In this document: positions 1-11,619 of the stretch, piece by piece
Numbering within the stretch: position 1 is the stretch's first letter
Layout of the letters: each line of letters starts with the position of its first letter
Origin: Rhodospirillaceae bacterium
Lineage (GTDB): Bacteria > Pseudomonadota > Alphaproteobacteria > GCA-2731375
DNA: 64,000 bases
Direction of reading: 5' to 3'
Assembly: GCA_018667855.1 (NCBI GenBank)
Contig: JABIRL010000320.1
Span: 1 to 64,000 of the forward strand
Position numbers and translations under genes: made by a program
Notes under the pieces: model-generated
Databases searched by the model: none
What the model was told of the DNA's origin: nothing
Seen by the model: only the letters and a program-made list of their open reading frames with translations

Positions 1-787
1 GCACAAAAAACGGAAACTTCTTGCGCAGACGCGCCGACGCTTCGCCATGGATCGGCAGCAGGGTAATATTGGTCTGCTCCGCCAGATCCTCCAGGGCCGG
101 GACCGGGGTACCGGCAATGATGAAAAACGCATCGATCTTGCCCAGGCGCAGGCGGTCGGCCGACTCGCCAAGGTCGAAATAAATCGCGGTATAGTCGTCG
201 AGTTTCAGACCGTGGGCCACCATGATTACCTCGGCATCCAAGGCCGTGCCCGAACCCACCACGCCCAACGATACGCGTTTGTCACGCAGATCCTCCACGG
301 CATAGATGCCGCTGTGTTTGCGCACCGCCAACTGCACCAATTCGGGATACAACGTGGCGATGACCCGCAGACCATCATAAGGCGCCCCACCCCGAAAGCG
401 GCCCAGGCCATGATAGGCCATATAGGCCACATCAGCCTGGCTAAGCCCGGATTCCACAGCGCCCTTGGCGATCAGGCCGACATTTTCCACCGACCCCTTG
501 CTGGCCCGGCCGACGGCAATTAGGCCCGGTACGCCGCAAGAGCCGCCATCGGCGCATTCGCGGGAGCCCGGCGGGTTCGATATGGCGGCGGCGATCAGGG
601 CGCCAATAGGGAAATATGTGCCATCCGTGGTGCCGGTCGCAATGCGGAAATAACCGCCGTTGTCGGCCCGGGCGCCGGGCGCCGCCGTGACCAGGGCAAG
701 GCCGCACAAAAGTCCCGCCAGCAGCAGAAATCGCCGCGATGTCGCCGGATTATTGCCGGCGCGAGCACAAACCGTACTTTTCCACAT
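1..787 (-). CDS. TAXI family TRAP transporter solute-binding protein (3' end truncated by window edge)
   Basis: Read by hand on the minus strand from ATG at 787: MWKSTVCARAGNNPATSRRFLLLAGLLCGLALVTAAPGARADNGGYFRIATGTTDGTYFPIGALIAAAISNPPGSRECADGG... signal peptide followed by the TAXI N-terminal pattern. Absent from the ORF track because it runs off the edge. Confidence 0.85.
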   Translation of the reverse strand, partial: MWKSTVCARAGNNPATSRRFLLLAGLLCGLALVTAAPGARADNGGYFRIATGTTDGTYFPIGALIAAAISNPPGSRECADGGSCGVPGLIAVGRASKGSVENVGLIAKGAVESGLSQADVAYMAYHGLGRFRGGAPYDGLRVIATLYPELVQLAVRKHSGIYAVEDLRDKRVSLGVVGSGTALDAEVIMVAHGLKLDDYTAIYFDLGESADRLRLGKIDAFFIIAGTPVPALEDLAEQTNITLLPIHGEASARLRKKFPFFV

Positions 788-893
788 AACGCGACTTATA
801 CGACCGAAATCCCCTCGCCGCCAGTGGTGAAAATCAGCCCGTTCCAGGACCTCAATTTGACAGCCGACGGGCGAGCAACCATTGTCATTTGTC

Positions 894-1316
894 ATGGAAT
901 TTGATTTCGAAAATATGGCCACATTGATGCGCAGCGGCATACCGCACATGGCGGAAGTGGGCCTGGAACTGCTCTCCATGGACGAGGGGGGCGCGGTTGG
1001 AAAAATACCGCATCGCGAGGAATTTGTCGGCGATCCCGAAACAGGCGTCGTTCATGGCGGTATTGTCACCGTGCTGCTGGATAGCTTGAGCGGCATGTGC
1101 ATCATCCCCCTGCTGGGTGGCATGGCGACGACGGCGACCTTGGACTTGCGCATTGATTATCTGAAGCCGGCGGCGCCGCGCGAAGATCTCTTCGCCAAGG
1201 TTCATTGTTATAAACTCACCCGCAACATCGCCTTTACCCGCGGTGTCGCCTATCAGAGCGATATTGACGATCCCATCGCCCATGCCGCCGGTTCCTTCAT
1301 GGTGACGCGATCATGA
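894..1316 (+). CDS. PaaI-family hotdog thioesterase
   Basis: Hotdog signature GVVHGGIVTVLLDSLSGMC...; ORF open from TTG 882, ATG at 894. Confidence 0.75.
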   Translation: MEFDFENMATLMRSGIPHMAEVGLELLSMDEGGAVGKIPHREEFVGDPETGVVHGGIVTVLLDSLSGMCIIPLLGGMATTATLDLRIDYLKPAAPREDLFAKVHCYKLTRNIAFTRGVAYQSDIDDPIAHAAGSFMVTRS

Positions 1317-1750
1317 AATTGAAGCTGTCAGACGGCATCAATGCCGCCAGGAAAAGTGGCGAACTGCAGCCTTTTATCCAGGCGGTGCCCTATTTCCGCT
1401 GGCTGAACCTGCGGGCGGAACGTCTGGGCGATGAATTGATTACCACAATGCCCTATCAGGACATGCTGATCGGCAATCCCGTACTGCCCGCCCTGCATGG
1501 CGGTGTGACCGGCGCGCTGTTGGAAAGCGCGGCGATGATATCCCTGATCGGCGCCATGGAAGAGCCGATCCTGCCTCGGATCATCAACATAACGGTGGAA
1601 TATCTGCGCCCCGGCCGGGCGGAGGACAGTTTTGCCACGGGTATTGTCACGAAACAGGGCCGCCGGGTCGCCAACGTCCGCGCCATGGCCTGGCAAGGCG
1701 ACCGGGCGAAGCTGATCGCCACCGCATCGGCCCATTTCATGATGACCTGA
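1313..1750 (+). CDS. PaaI-family hotdog thioesterase (second copy, ATGA overlap)
   Basis: PALHGGVTGALLESAAMISL hotdog motif; 4 bp overlap with the upstream thioesterase. Confidence 0.75.
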   Translation: MKLKLSDGINAARKSGELQPFIQAVPYFRWLNLRAERLGDELITTMPYQDMLIGNPVLPALHGGVTGALLESAAMISLIGAMEEPILPRIINITVEYLRPGRAEDSFATGIVTKQGRRVANVRAMAWQGDRAKLIATASAHFMMT

Positions 1751-1830
1751 GGGGCGTTACGGCCCAAATAGGTTCGCCTCGCTCTGCTTTCTGTTATGCT
1801 TACGGCCATGAAGTCGGAAGCGAAGTTATC

Positions 1831-2946
1831 ATGAAGCTGACCATTGAACGTTCCGCATTATTGGGCGCCCTGGGCCATGTCCAAAACGTTGTTGAACGGC
1901 GCAACATCATACCGATTCTGTCTAATGTGCAACTGGTTGCCGACGATACGGGCTTGAACGTGACCGCCACCGACCTTGATCTCGCCATGGTGGAAGCGGT
2001 GCCGGCCGAGGTTCAGCAGACGGGCGGCACCACGGCGCCCGCGCATATGCTGCACGACATTGTGCGCAAATTGCCCGACGGCGCCCAGGTTGAGCTGGAC
2101 AGCGGCAGCGAAGACGGCCGCATGACGGTGCGTGCCGGGCGCTCCAATTTCGCCCTGTCCTGCCTGCCGCAAGAGGATTTTCCGGTGATGGCGGAGGGTG
2201 ATTTACCCCACCGGTTCGCCGTAGCGGCAGTGGATCTGCAGCGTTTGATCGAAAAAACACGGTTCGCGATCTCCACCGAGGAAACCCGTTATTATCTGAA
2301 CGGTATCTATTTGCATGCCCCGGAAGGGGCGGGCGTCCTGCGCGGCGTTGCGACCGACGGCCACCGCCTGGCCCATGTGGAAATCGCCCTGCCGGATGGT
2401 GCCGCGACCATGCCCGGCGTAATCCTGCCCCGCAAGGCGGCGCTGGAAGTACAGAAACTGATCGAGGGCAGCGCGGGAGAGGTCGAGGTTGCGCTGTCCG
2501 ACAGCAAGATACGTTTTACGTTTGGCGAGATCGTTCTGACATCGAAACTAATTGACGGGACCTTTCCCGACTACCAACGGGTGATACCAACGGGCAATGA
2601 CAAGGTGATGGAGGTTGATTGCAAAAGTTTTTCCGCCGCCGTCGACCGCGTGGCGACCATCAGCTCCGAAAAATCCCGGGCCGTAAAGCTGGCTGCGCAG
2701 GGTGCCGCGGTGGTGTTGTCCGCCAGTAACCCCGAACAGGGCAGCGGTACGGATGAAGTGGCCGTGACGTTCAGCGGCGAGGAGGCCCTGGAAATCGGCT
2801 TTAACGCCCGGTATTTGCTGGATATCGCGGGCCAGATCGAAGGTGAAAACATTATTTTCGATCTTTCCGACGGCGCCTCGCCAACCATAATTCGTGATCC
2901 CGCCGATAGCGGTGCGTTGTATGTCCTCATGCCCATGCGGGTGTGA
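1831..2946 (+). CDS. dnaN: DNA polymerase III beta sliding clamp, copy 1
   Basis: 371 aa; MKLTIERSALL, RYYLNGIYLH, VATDGHRLAH, FPDYQRVIP, C-terminal YVLMPMRV, all diagnostic of DnaN. Confidence 0.97.
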   Translation: MKLTIERSALLGALGHVQNVVERRNIIPILSNVQLVADDTGLNVTATDLDLAMVEAVPAEVQQTGGTTAPAHMLHDIVRKLPDGAQVELDSGSEDGRMTVRAGRSNFALSCLPQEDFPVMAEGDLPHRFAVAAVDLQRLIEKTRFAISTEETRYYLNGIYLHAPEGAGVLRGVATDGHRLAHVEIALPDGAATMPGVILPRKAALEVQKLIEGSAGEVEVALSDSKIRFTFGEIVLTSKLIDGTFPDYQRVIPTGNDKVMEVDCKSFSAAVDRVATISSEKSRAVKLAAQGAAVVLSASNPEQGSGTDEVAVTFSGEEALEIGFNARYLLDIAGQIEGENIIFDLSDGASPTIIRDPADSGALYVLMPMRV

Positions 2947-3122
2947 CGAATATGGCTATTTTGAGGCCGGAAACCGAAGGCAAAAAGAGTGCGGTCGATG
3001 GCGCTTTCTGCTATGCTTTCGCCCCGACAAGGCCGGTTGTGATTCTCTAGCGCTTCGGCCTCGGCGGGACGGCACATTCCGCCGTAAAGCCGTTTATTGG
3101 GATCTATCATAGCGAAGAAAAC

Positions 3123-4238
3123 ATGAAGCTTACCATCGAACGATCAGCCCTTTTGCGCGCCCTTGGTCATGTCCAGAACGTGGTCGAACGGCGCAATACC
3201 ATCCCCATATTGTCCAATGTGCAATTGGTCGCGGACGAGGCCGGGTTGAGCCTGACCGCGACGGATCTGGATCTGGCCATCGTGGAAACGGTGGCGGCGG
3301 AAATCCAGCAGCCCGGCGGCACGACGGCACCCGCGCATATCCTGCACGACATCGTCCGCAAACTACCCGATGGGGCACAGGTGGAGCTGGACAGCGCGAC
3401 CGACGATGGCCGCCTGACGGTACGCGCGGCACGTTCGAAATTTGCCTTGTCCTGCCTGCCCCGGGAAGATTTCCCGGTCATGGCCGATGGCGATCTGCCG
3501 CATCAATTCGTTCTGCCCACCGCCGATCTGCGGCGCCTGATCGAAAAGACCCGTTTTGCCATTTCCACGGAAGAAACCCGTTATTACCTGAACGGCATCT
3601 ATCTGCATGCCCCCGATGATGCCCCTGTGCTGCGCGGCGTGGCGACCGATAGTCATCGCCTGGCTCATATTGAAGTACCCCTGCCGCAGGGCGCGGCCGG
3701 CATGCCCGGCGTGATCGTCCCGCGCAAGGCCGCCCTGGAAGTGCACAAATTGATCGAGGACGGCGACAGTACGGTGGAAATCGCCCTGTCGGACAGCAAG
3801 ATCCGCTTTGCCCTGGGCGACATTGTCCTGACCTCGAAACTGATCGATGGCACCTTCCCGGATTATCAACGGGTGATCCCGGTCGGCAACGACAGTCTGA
3901 TGGAGGTTGATTGTAAAAGTTTTTCGGCCGCCGTGGATCGGGTGGCGACCATCAGCTCGGAAAAATCCCGGGCCGTGAAGCTGGCGGTGAATGGCGATGC
4001 GGTGGTGCTGTCGGCCAATAATCCCGAACAGGGCAGCGGCACGGACGAAGTACCGGCCAATTTCAATGGACAGGACGGCCTGGAAATCGGCTTTAACGCC
4101 CGGTACCTGCTGGACATCGCCGGACAGATTGACGGCGAAAACGTCTGTTTCGATCTTTCCGACGGCGCCTCGCCAACCATAATCCGGGATGCCGCTGATC
4201 AGGGCGCGTTATATGTCCTGATGCCCATGCGGGTTTGA
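3123..4238 (+). CDS. dnaN: DNA polymerase III beta sliding clamp, copy 2
   Basis: 371 aa, aligns ungapped to copy 1 with about 66 substitutions by hand count (about 82% identity); same C-terminal MPMRV. Confidence 0.97.
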   Translation: MKLTIERSALLRALGHVQNVVERRNTIPILSNVQLVADEAGLSLTATDLDLAIVETVAAEIQQPGGTTAPAHILHDIVRKLPDGAQVELDSATDDGRLTVRAARSKFALSCLPREDFPVMADGDLPHQFVLPTADLRRLIEKTRFAISTEETRYYLNGIYLHAPDDAPVLRGVATDSHRLAHIEVPLPQGAAGMPGVIVPRKAALEVHKLIEDGDSTVEIALSDSKIRFALGDIVLTSKLIDGTFPDYQRVIPVGNDSLMEVDCKSFSAAVDRVATISSEKSRAVKLAVNGDAVVLSANNPEQGSGTDEVPANFNGQDGLEIGFNARYLLDIAGQIDGENVCFDLSDGASPTIIRDAADQGALYVLMPMRV

Positions 4239-5512
4239 GAGGGTTTTTGCTGGCCGCGCGGGAAAACATTATTGCGAACGGGCAGGCCGATGCCGATGCC
4301 GATACCGATTCTGGGGTCGCGACGCCCTGCCTTGTGCAGCGGTTACGTCTGCGCAATTTCCGCAATTACGGCCAACTCGCCCTGGACATCCGGGCCCCCG
4401 TGATAGTCTTGAGCGGCGCCAATGGTGCGGGCAAAACCAACTTGATGGAGGCCATTTCCTTCCTCTCTCCCGGCCGCGGTCTGCGCCGCGCCAAATTGCG
4501 CGACGCACAGAAATCCGGGACCGGCGATGACAATGGCAATGGCAATGGCGAAGTTGACAGCTGGGCGGTGGCCGCAACGGTTCTGACTCCCGGCGGCGTG
4601 GTAGGGATCGGCAGCAGTCTGGCAACGACGGAAAAAGGTACGGACCGGCGTCTGGCCCGCCACGACGGCCAAACGGTGCAACCCTCCAGCCTAGCGCAGG
4701 TGATCGGCGTGCAATGGCTGACGCCCCGGATGGATCGGCTGTTTCAGGACGGCCCAGCATCACGGCGGCGCTTTCTGGATCGTCTGGTATTGGGCCTGGA
4801 CCCGGATCATGGCCGCCGGGTCGGTGCCTATGAACGCAGTCTGCGGGAACGGGCCAAATTGTTGCGTGATAATCACGGGAATGGTGGTGGTGGTGGCAAT
4901 GGTCAGGGCGGCGACCCAGCCTGGCTGTCGGCCTTGGAAGCGCGCATGGCGGCCGATGGTGTCGCCGTGGCGGCAGCCCGGCGCGAGGCGCTGGAGCGGC
5001 TGCAACGGCTTTTAGCGGAAACGCCGGGGCGATTTCCCAAACCCGGATTGGCTATAGACGGCCGTTTGGAAGGCTGGCTGGACGAGCTGCCGGCGGTGGA
5101 AGTTGAAAGCCGTTTTGCGGCGCTTTTGGCCGACAACCGACGCCGCGATGGCGAACGGGGCGGCACCGGCGAGGGGCCACACCGTTCCGACCTGGTGGTC
5201 CGGCATTTGGACAAGGGTCAACCGGCTGCGATCTGTTCCACCGGCGAACAGAAGGCGCTGTTGATCTCCATCATTTTGGCCAATGCCCGGGCCGAGGCGC
5301 AACGCCGGGGCGCGGCGCCCATATTGTTGTTGGATGAAATCACCGCGCATTTGGATCGGCGGCGGCGCGAGGCGCTGTTCGACGAAATTTTGACTCTGGG
5401 CGGGCAGGCCTGGTTGAGCGGCACGGACCGGGATCTGTTCGATGGCTTGTCGGGCCCGGCGCAGTTCGTGGCTGTGAATGGCGGAAATGCCGTGTTGGAA
5501 GATAGTGTTTGA
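4235..5512 (+). CDS. recF: DNA replication/repair protein RecF (start uncertain)
   Basis: LRNFRNY, GANGAGKTNLMEAI Walker A, SLRERAKLLR, STGEQKALLISIILA signature, LLLDEITAHLD Walker B. Located between dnaN and gyrB. N-terminal about 33 aa are low complexity. Confidence 0.95.
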   Translation: MRGFLLAARENIIANGQADADADTDSGVATPCLVQRLRLRNFRNYGQLALDIRAPVIVLSGANGAGKTNLMEAISFLSPGRGLRRAKLRDAQKSGTGDDNGNGNGEVDSWAVAATVLTPGGVVGIGSSLATTEKGTDRRLARHDGQTVQPSSLAQVIGVQWLTPRMDRLFQDGPASRRRFLDRLVLGLDPDHGRRVGAYERSLRERAKLLRDNHGNGGGGGNGQGGDPAWLSALEARMAADGVAVAAARREALERLQRLLAETPGRFPKPGLAIDGRLEGWLDELPAVEVESRFAALLADNRRRDGERGGTGEGPHRSDLVVRHLDKGQPAAICSTGEQKALLISIILANARAEAQRRGAAPILLLDEITAHLDRRRREALFDEILTLGGQAWLSGTDRDLFDGLSGPAQFVAVNGGNAVLEDSV

Positions 5513-5543
5513 AGATAGTGCTGGAAGATTGTGTTGGAAGGTA
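5492..5543. repeat. 4 x 13-bp degenerate tandem repeat spanning the recF stop codon
   Basis: GTGTTGGAAGATA / GTGTTTGAAGATA / GTGCTGGAAGATT / GTGTTGGAAGGTA, contiguous. Confidence 0.9.
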
Positions 5544-5544
5544 G

Positions 5545-8016
<2,472 letters not shown>

Positions 8017-8019
8017 CTC

Positions 8020-9966
8020 GTGAGCGCGGCGCCGGCGCCGCAAGGCGGCTCGCGACGGGGCTGGCTGGGCCGCCTGATCTATTGGCTGCTGGTCTTCATG
8101 GTCTGGGGCATCATCGCCGTCATGGGCGTGATCGTCTGGTACGCCTACGACCTCCCCTCGGTCGATAAACTCTCGGCCATTCAACGCAAGCCTTCGATCA
8201 CGCTGTTGGACCATAAGGGACGCAAGGTCGCCGAATTCGGCGATGTCTACGGCGTGCCAGTGCAGCTGAACCAATTGCCCAAGCATCTGCCCCGCGCCGT
8301 TGTGGCGACCGAGGATCGGCGCTTTTACAGCCACTATGGTGTTGATCCCATTGGTCTGACGCGGGCCCTGGTCAACAACCTTTGGGCCGGGCGTATCGTT
8401 CAGGGCGGCAGCACCATCAGCCAGCAGTTGGCCAAGAATGTCTTTCTGACCCATCAGCGCACCTTGAAACGCAAGGTTCAGGAGTTTCTGCTGGCACTGT
8501 GGCTGGAAGCCAATTTTTCCAAGGATCAGATCCTGACCCTGTATCTGAACCGGGTTTACTTGGGCGCGGGCGCCTATGGCGTGGATGCCGCAGCCCGGCG
8601 CTATTTCTCCAAACCGGCGGCCAAGGTCAATCTGGCCGAGGCGGCAATGCTGGCAGGCTTGCTGAAAGCGCCCTCGCGCCTGGCGCCGACACGTAATCTC
8701 AAGGCGGCGCGGGCCCGGGCCGCCGTGGTGCTGAACAATATGGTCGATGTGGGCTTTATCGAACCGGCGGCGGCCCGGGCGGCCAAGACCAAACCGGCCG
8801 GCCTGCGCCGGGGCCGTGGCGGCGCCGTGCAGCCGGCGCGTTATTTCGCCGACTGGGTAATGGATCGTCTGACCGATTTTCTCGGCCCCACGGAACGTAA
8901 TCTTGTCATTCGCACCACCCTGGACCGCACCATGCAGGGCCACGCAGAGGCGGCAATGGCCAAGCTGTTCGCCGGACCGGCGGCCAAACGAAAGATCGGC
9001 CAGGGCGCGTTGCTGGCCATGGCGCCCAATGGCGCCGTTCGGGCCATGGTCGGCGGCCGGGACTATGGCAAAAGCCAGTACAATCGCGCCACCCAGGCTC
9101 GTCGGCAACCGGGCTCCGCCTTTAAACCGGTGGTCTATTTGGCCGGTCTGGAAGCGGGCATGCGACCCGATACGCCGTTCACGGACAAGCCTATTACCGT
9201 CGCCGGCTGGTCGCCGAAAAATTATGCCGAGAAGTATCGCGGCCGCCTGACGTTCAGCCAGGCCCTGGCCTATTCGTCCAACTCCGTCGCCGTGCAGATA
9301 TCCGAACGCGTGGGCCGGGACAAGGTGATCGGCGCTGCCCGGCGTCTGGGTCTGTCTTCGCGCCTGCCTTCGCATCCTTCCATCGCCCTGGGCGCGGCGG
9401 AAGTCGGCCTGCTGGAATTGACCACCGCATACGCCGCCCTGGCCAACAAAGGCATCGGCGCGCTGCCCCATGGCATTCTGGAAGTGCGCGACGGCCGCAA
9501 CAATCTCCTCTACCGCCGCCATGGCTCCGGCCGGGGGCAGGTGGCGCGGCCTTGGCATGTGGCTGAACTAAGTCAGATGCTGGCGGGCACGATCCGTGTG
9601 GGTACCGGCCGCAACGCCCGCATCGGCCGCCCGGCCGCCGGCAAGACGGGCACCAGCCAGGATTACCGGGATGCCTGGTTCCTGGGCTACACCGCGGAAC
9701 TTGTCGCCGGTGTCTGGTTGGGTAATGATAACGGCGCGCCCATGAACCGGGTCACGGGCGGCGGCGCACCGGCCCGGCTGTGGCGCGACTTCATGCTGGC
9801 GGCGCATAAGGGCAAGCCGGCCCGATCGCTGAAACAACCGACCGGCAAGGCGTCACCGGCGCGGCGCGGCGGCAACCTGTTTGACCGTCTGTGGAAGAGC
9901 CTTGGCGGTGGCGGCGGCGGGACGACCGAAAAAAATGACGAACACAACCGCAGAGGCGATCCATGA
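8020..9966 (+). CDS. PBP1A-family bifunctional transglycosylase/transpeptidase
   Basis: N-terminal TM; GT51 EDRRFYSHYGVDPIGLTRA and GGSTISQQLAKN; transpeptidase SxxK (PGSAFKPVVY), SSN, KTGTS. Confidence 0.92.
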   Translation: MSAAPAPQGGSRRGWLGRLIYWLLVFMVWGIIAVMGVIVWYAYDLPSVDKLSAIQRKPSITLLDHKGRKVAEFGDVYGVPVQLNQLPKHLPRAVVATEDRRFYSHYGVDPIGLTRALVNNLWAGRIVQGGSTISQQLAKNVFLTHQRTLKRKVQEFLLALWLEANFSKDQILTLYLNRVYLGAGAYGVDAAARRYFSKPAAKVNLAEAAMLAGLLKAPSRLAPTRNLKAARARAAVVLNNMVDVGFIEPAAARAAKTKPAGLRRGRGGAVQPARYFADWVMDRLTDFLGPTERNLVIRTTLDRTMQGHAEAAMAKLFAGPAAKRKIGQGALLAMAPNGAVRAMVGGRDYGKSQYNRATQARRQPGSAFKPVVYLAGLEAGMRPDTPFTDKPITVAGWSPKNYAEKYRGRLTFSQALAYSSNSVAVQISERVGRDKVIGAARRLGLSSRLPSHPSIALGAAEVGLLELTTAYAALANKGIGALPHGILEVRDGRNNLLYRRHGSGRGQVARPWHVAELSQMLAGTIRVGTGRNARIGRPAAGKTGTSQDYRDAWFLGYTAELVAGVWLGNDNGAPMNRVTGGGAPARLWRDFMLAAHKGKPARSLKQPTGKASPARRGGNLFDRLWKSLGGGGGGTTEKNDEHNRRGDP

Positions 9967-11567
9967 CCATCGAGACCTTTGACTACATCATCGTGGGCGC
10001 CGGCACCGCCGGTTGCGTGCTCGCCAACCGCCTGTCGGCCGACCCGAACACGACCGTGCTGTTGCTGGAAGCGGGGGGCAAGGACAATTATCACTGGATC
10101 CACATTCCCGTTGGTTATCTCTATACCCTGGGCAATCCGCGCACGGACTGGTGTTTTAAAACCGAAGCGGAAGCCGGCCTGAACGGCCGTGCCATTGACT
10201 ATGCCAGGGGCAAGGTCCTTGGCGGCTGTTCCTCCATCAACGGCATGATCTATATGCGCGGCCAGGCCCGCGACTACGATCAATGGCGGCAAATGGGCAA
10301 TGTGGGCTGGGCCTGGGATGACGTGCTGCCCTATTTCCGAAAGACCGAGGATCATTACGCTGGCGGCGACGACATGCATGGCGCGGACGGCGAATGGCGG
10401 GTCGAGGAGCCGCGGGTGAGTTGGGAAATACTGGCTGCCTTCCGCGAGGCGGCGGCCCAGGTGGGCATTCCCAAATCCGACGATTTCAATCGCGGCGATA
10501 ACGAAGGTTGCGGCTATTTCCAGGTCAATCAGCGCCGCGGCGTCCGCTGGAGCGCGGCCAAGGCTTTCCTGAAACCAGCCATGCAGCGGCCTAACTTAAA
10601 GGTCATGACCCACGCCCAGGCAACCCGCATCGTTATCGCCGACGGTCGCGCCACGGGCCTGGAATTCCGCCATGACGGCGCGCCCACTGAGGCCGCCGCG
10701 CGGGGCGAGGTGATTTTGGCCGGCGGCTCGGTCAATTCACCGCAATTGCTGGAACTCTCCGGCATCGGACAGGGGGAATTGCTGCAACAACATGGCATCG
10801 AGGTTCGCCACGAATTGCCCGGCGTTGGCGAGAACCTTCAGGATCATTTGCAGGTCCGCCTGGTTTACAAGGTGTCCAATACCAGGACCCTGAACCTGCG
10901 TGCCAACAGCCTGTTGGGGCGCATGGCCATGGGCGTGGAATACGGCCTGTTCAGGACCGGGCCCCTGACCATGGCGCCCAGCCAGCTCGGCGCCTTCGCC
11001 AAGTCCGACCCCAGCCGCGAGACCGCCAATCTGCAATACCACGTCCAGCCCCTGAGTACGGACAAACTGGGCGAGGATCTGCATCCGTTCGAGGCTTTCA
11101 CAGCCTCGGTCTGTAATCTGCGCCCTGACAGCCGGGGCAGCATCCATATCGCCAGTCCCGATGCCCTGGTCCAACCGGCCATTCGGCCCAATTATCTATC
11201 CACCGAAAGCGACCGGGCGGTGGTCGCCGACGCCATTCGCCTGACCCGGAAAATCTGCGCCGCGCCCGGCCTCGCCCCCTTTCATCCGGAAGAATTCCGC
11301 CCCGGCCCCACGGTCGGAGACGACGATGGCGACCTGGTCAAGGCGGCGGGGGATCTGGCCACCACGATATTTCACCCCGTCAGCACCTGCCGCATGGGTG
11401 ATGACAACAGGGCGGTGGTGGACGACCGCCTGCGGGTGCATGGCATTGATGGCCTTCGCGTCGCCGATGCTTCGATCATGCCGACCATTACGTCCGGCAA
11501 CACAAATTCGCCGGTCGTCATGATCGCGGAAAAGGCAGCGGAAATAATTATCCAGGATGGCCGTTGA
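9963..11567 (+). CDS. GMC family (choline dehydrogenase-like) FAD oxidoreductase
   Basis: DYIIVGAGTAGCVLANRLS, GKVLGGCSSINGMIYMRG, ILAGGSVNSPQLLELSGIG, STCRMG...VVDDRLRVHGIDGLRVADASIMP. Confidence 0.93.
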   Translation: MTIETFDYIIVGAGTAGCVLANRLSADPNTTVLLLEAGGKDNYHWIHIPVGYLYTLGNPRTDWCFKTEAEAGLNGRAIDYARGKVLGGCSSINGMIYMRGQARDYDQWRQMGNVGWAWDDVLPYFRKTEDHYAGGDDMHGADGEWRVEEPRVSWEILAAFREAAAQVGIPKSDDFNRGDNEGCGYFQVNQRRGVRWSAAKAFLKPAMQRPNLKVMTHAQATRIVIADGRATGLEFRHDGAPTEAAARGEVILAGGSVNSPQLLELSGIGQGELLQQHGIEVRHELPGVGENLQDHLQVRLVYKVSNTRTLNLRANSLLGRMAMGVEYGLFRTGPLTMAPSQLGAFAKSDPSRETANLQYHVQPLSTDKLGEDLHPFEAFTASVCNLRPDSRGSIHIASPDALVQPAIRPNYLSTESDRAVVADAIRLTRKICAAPGLAPFHPEEFRPGPTVGDDDGDLVKAAGDLATTIFHPVSTCRMGDDNRAVVDDRLRVHGIDGLRVADASIMPTITSGNTNSPVVMIAEKAAEIIIQDGR

Positions 11568-11619
11568 ATGATCATGAGATGGGTTGACCTGCCCCGAACG
11601 CAGGCTAAGCTGCGCGCCC

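Noticed and set aside
778-1830. Replication origin next to dnaN
   Set aside because: No dnaA in the window and only a single imperfect DnaA-box-like TTTTCCACA near 778-786; no cluster or AT-rich unwinding region.
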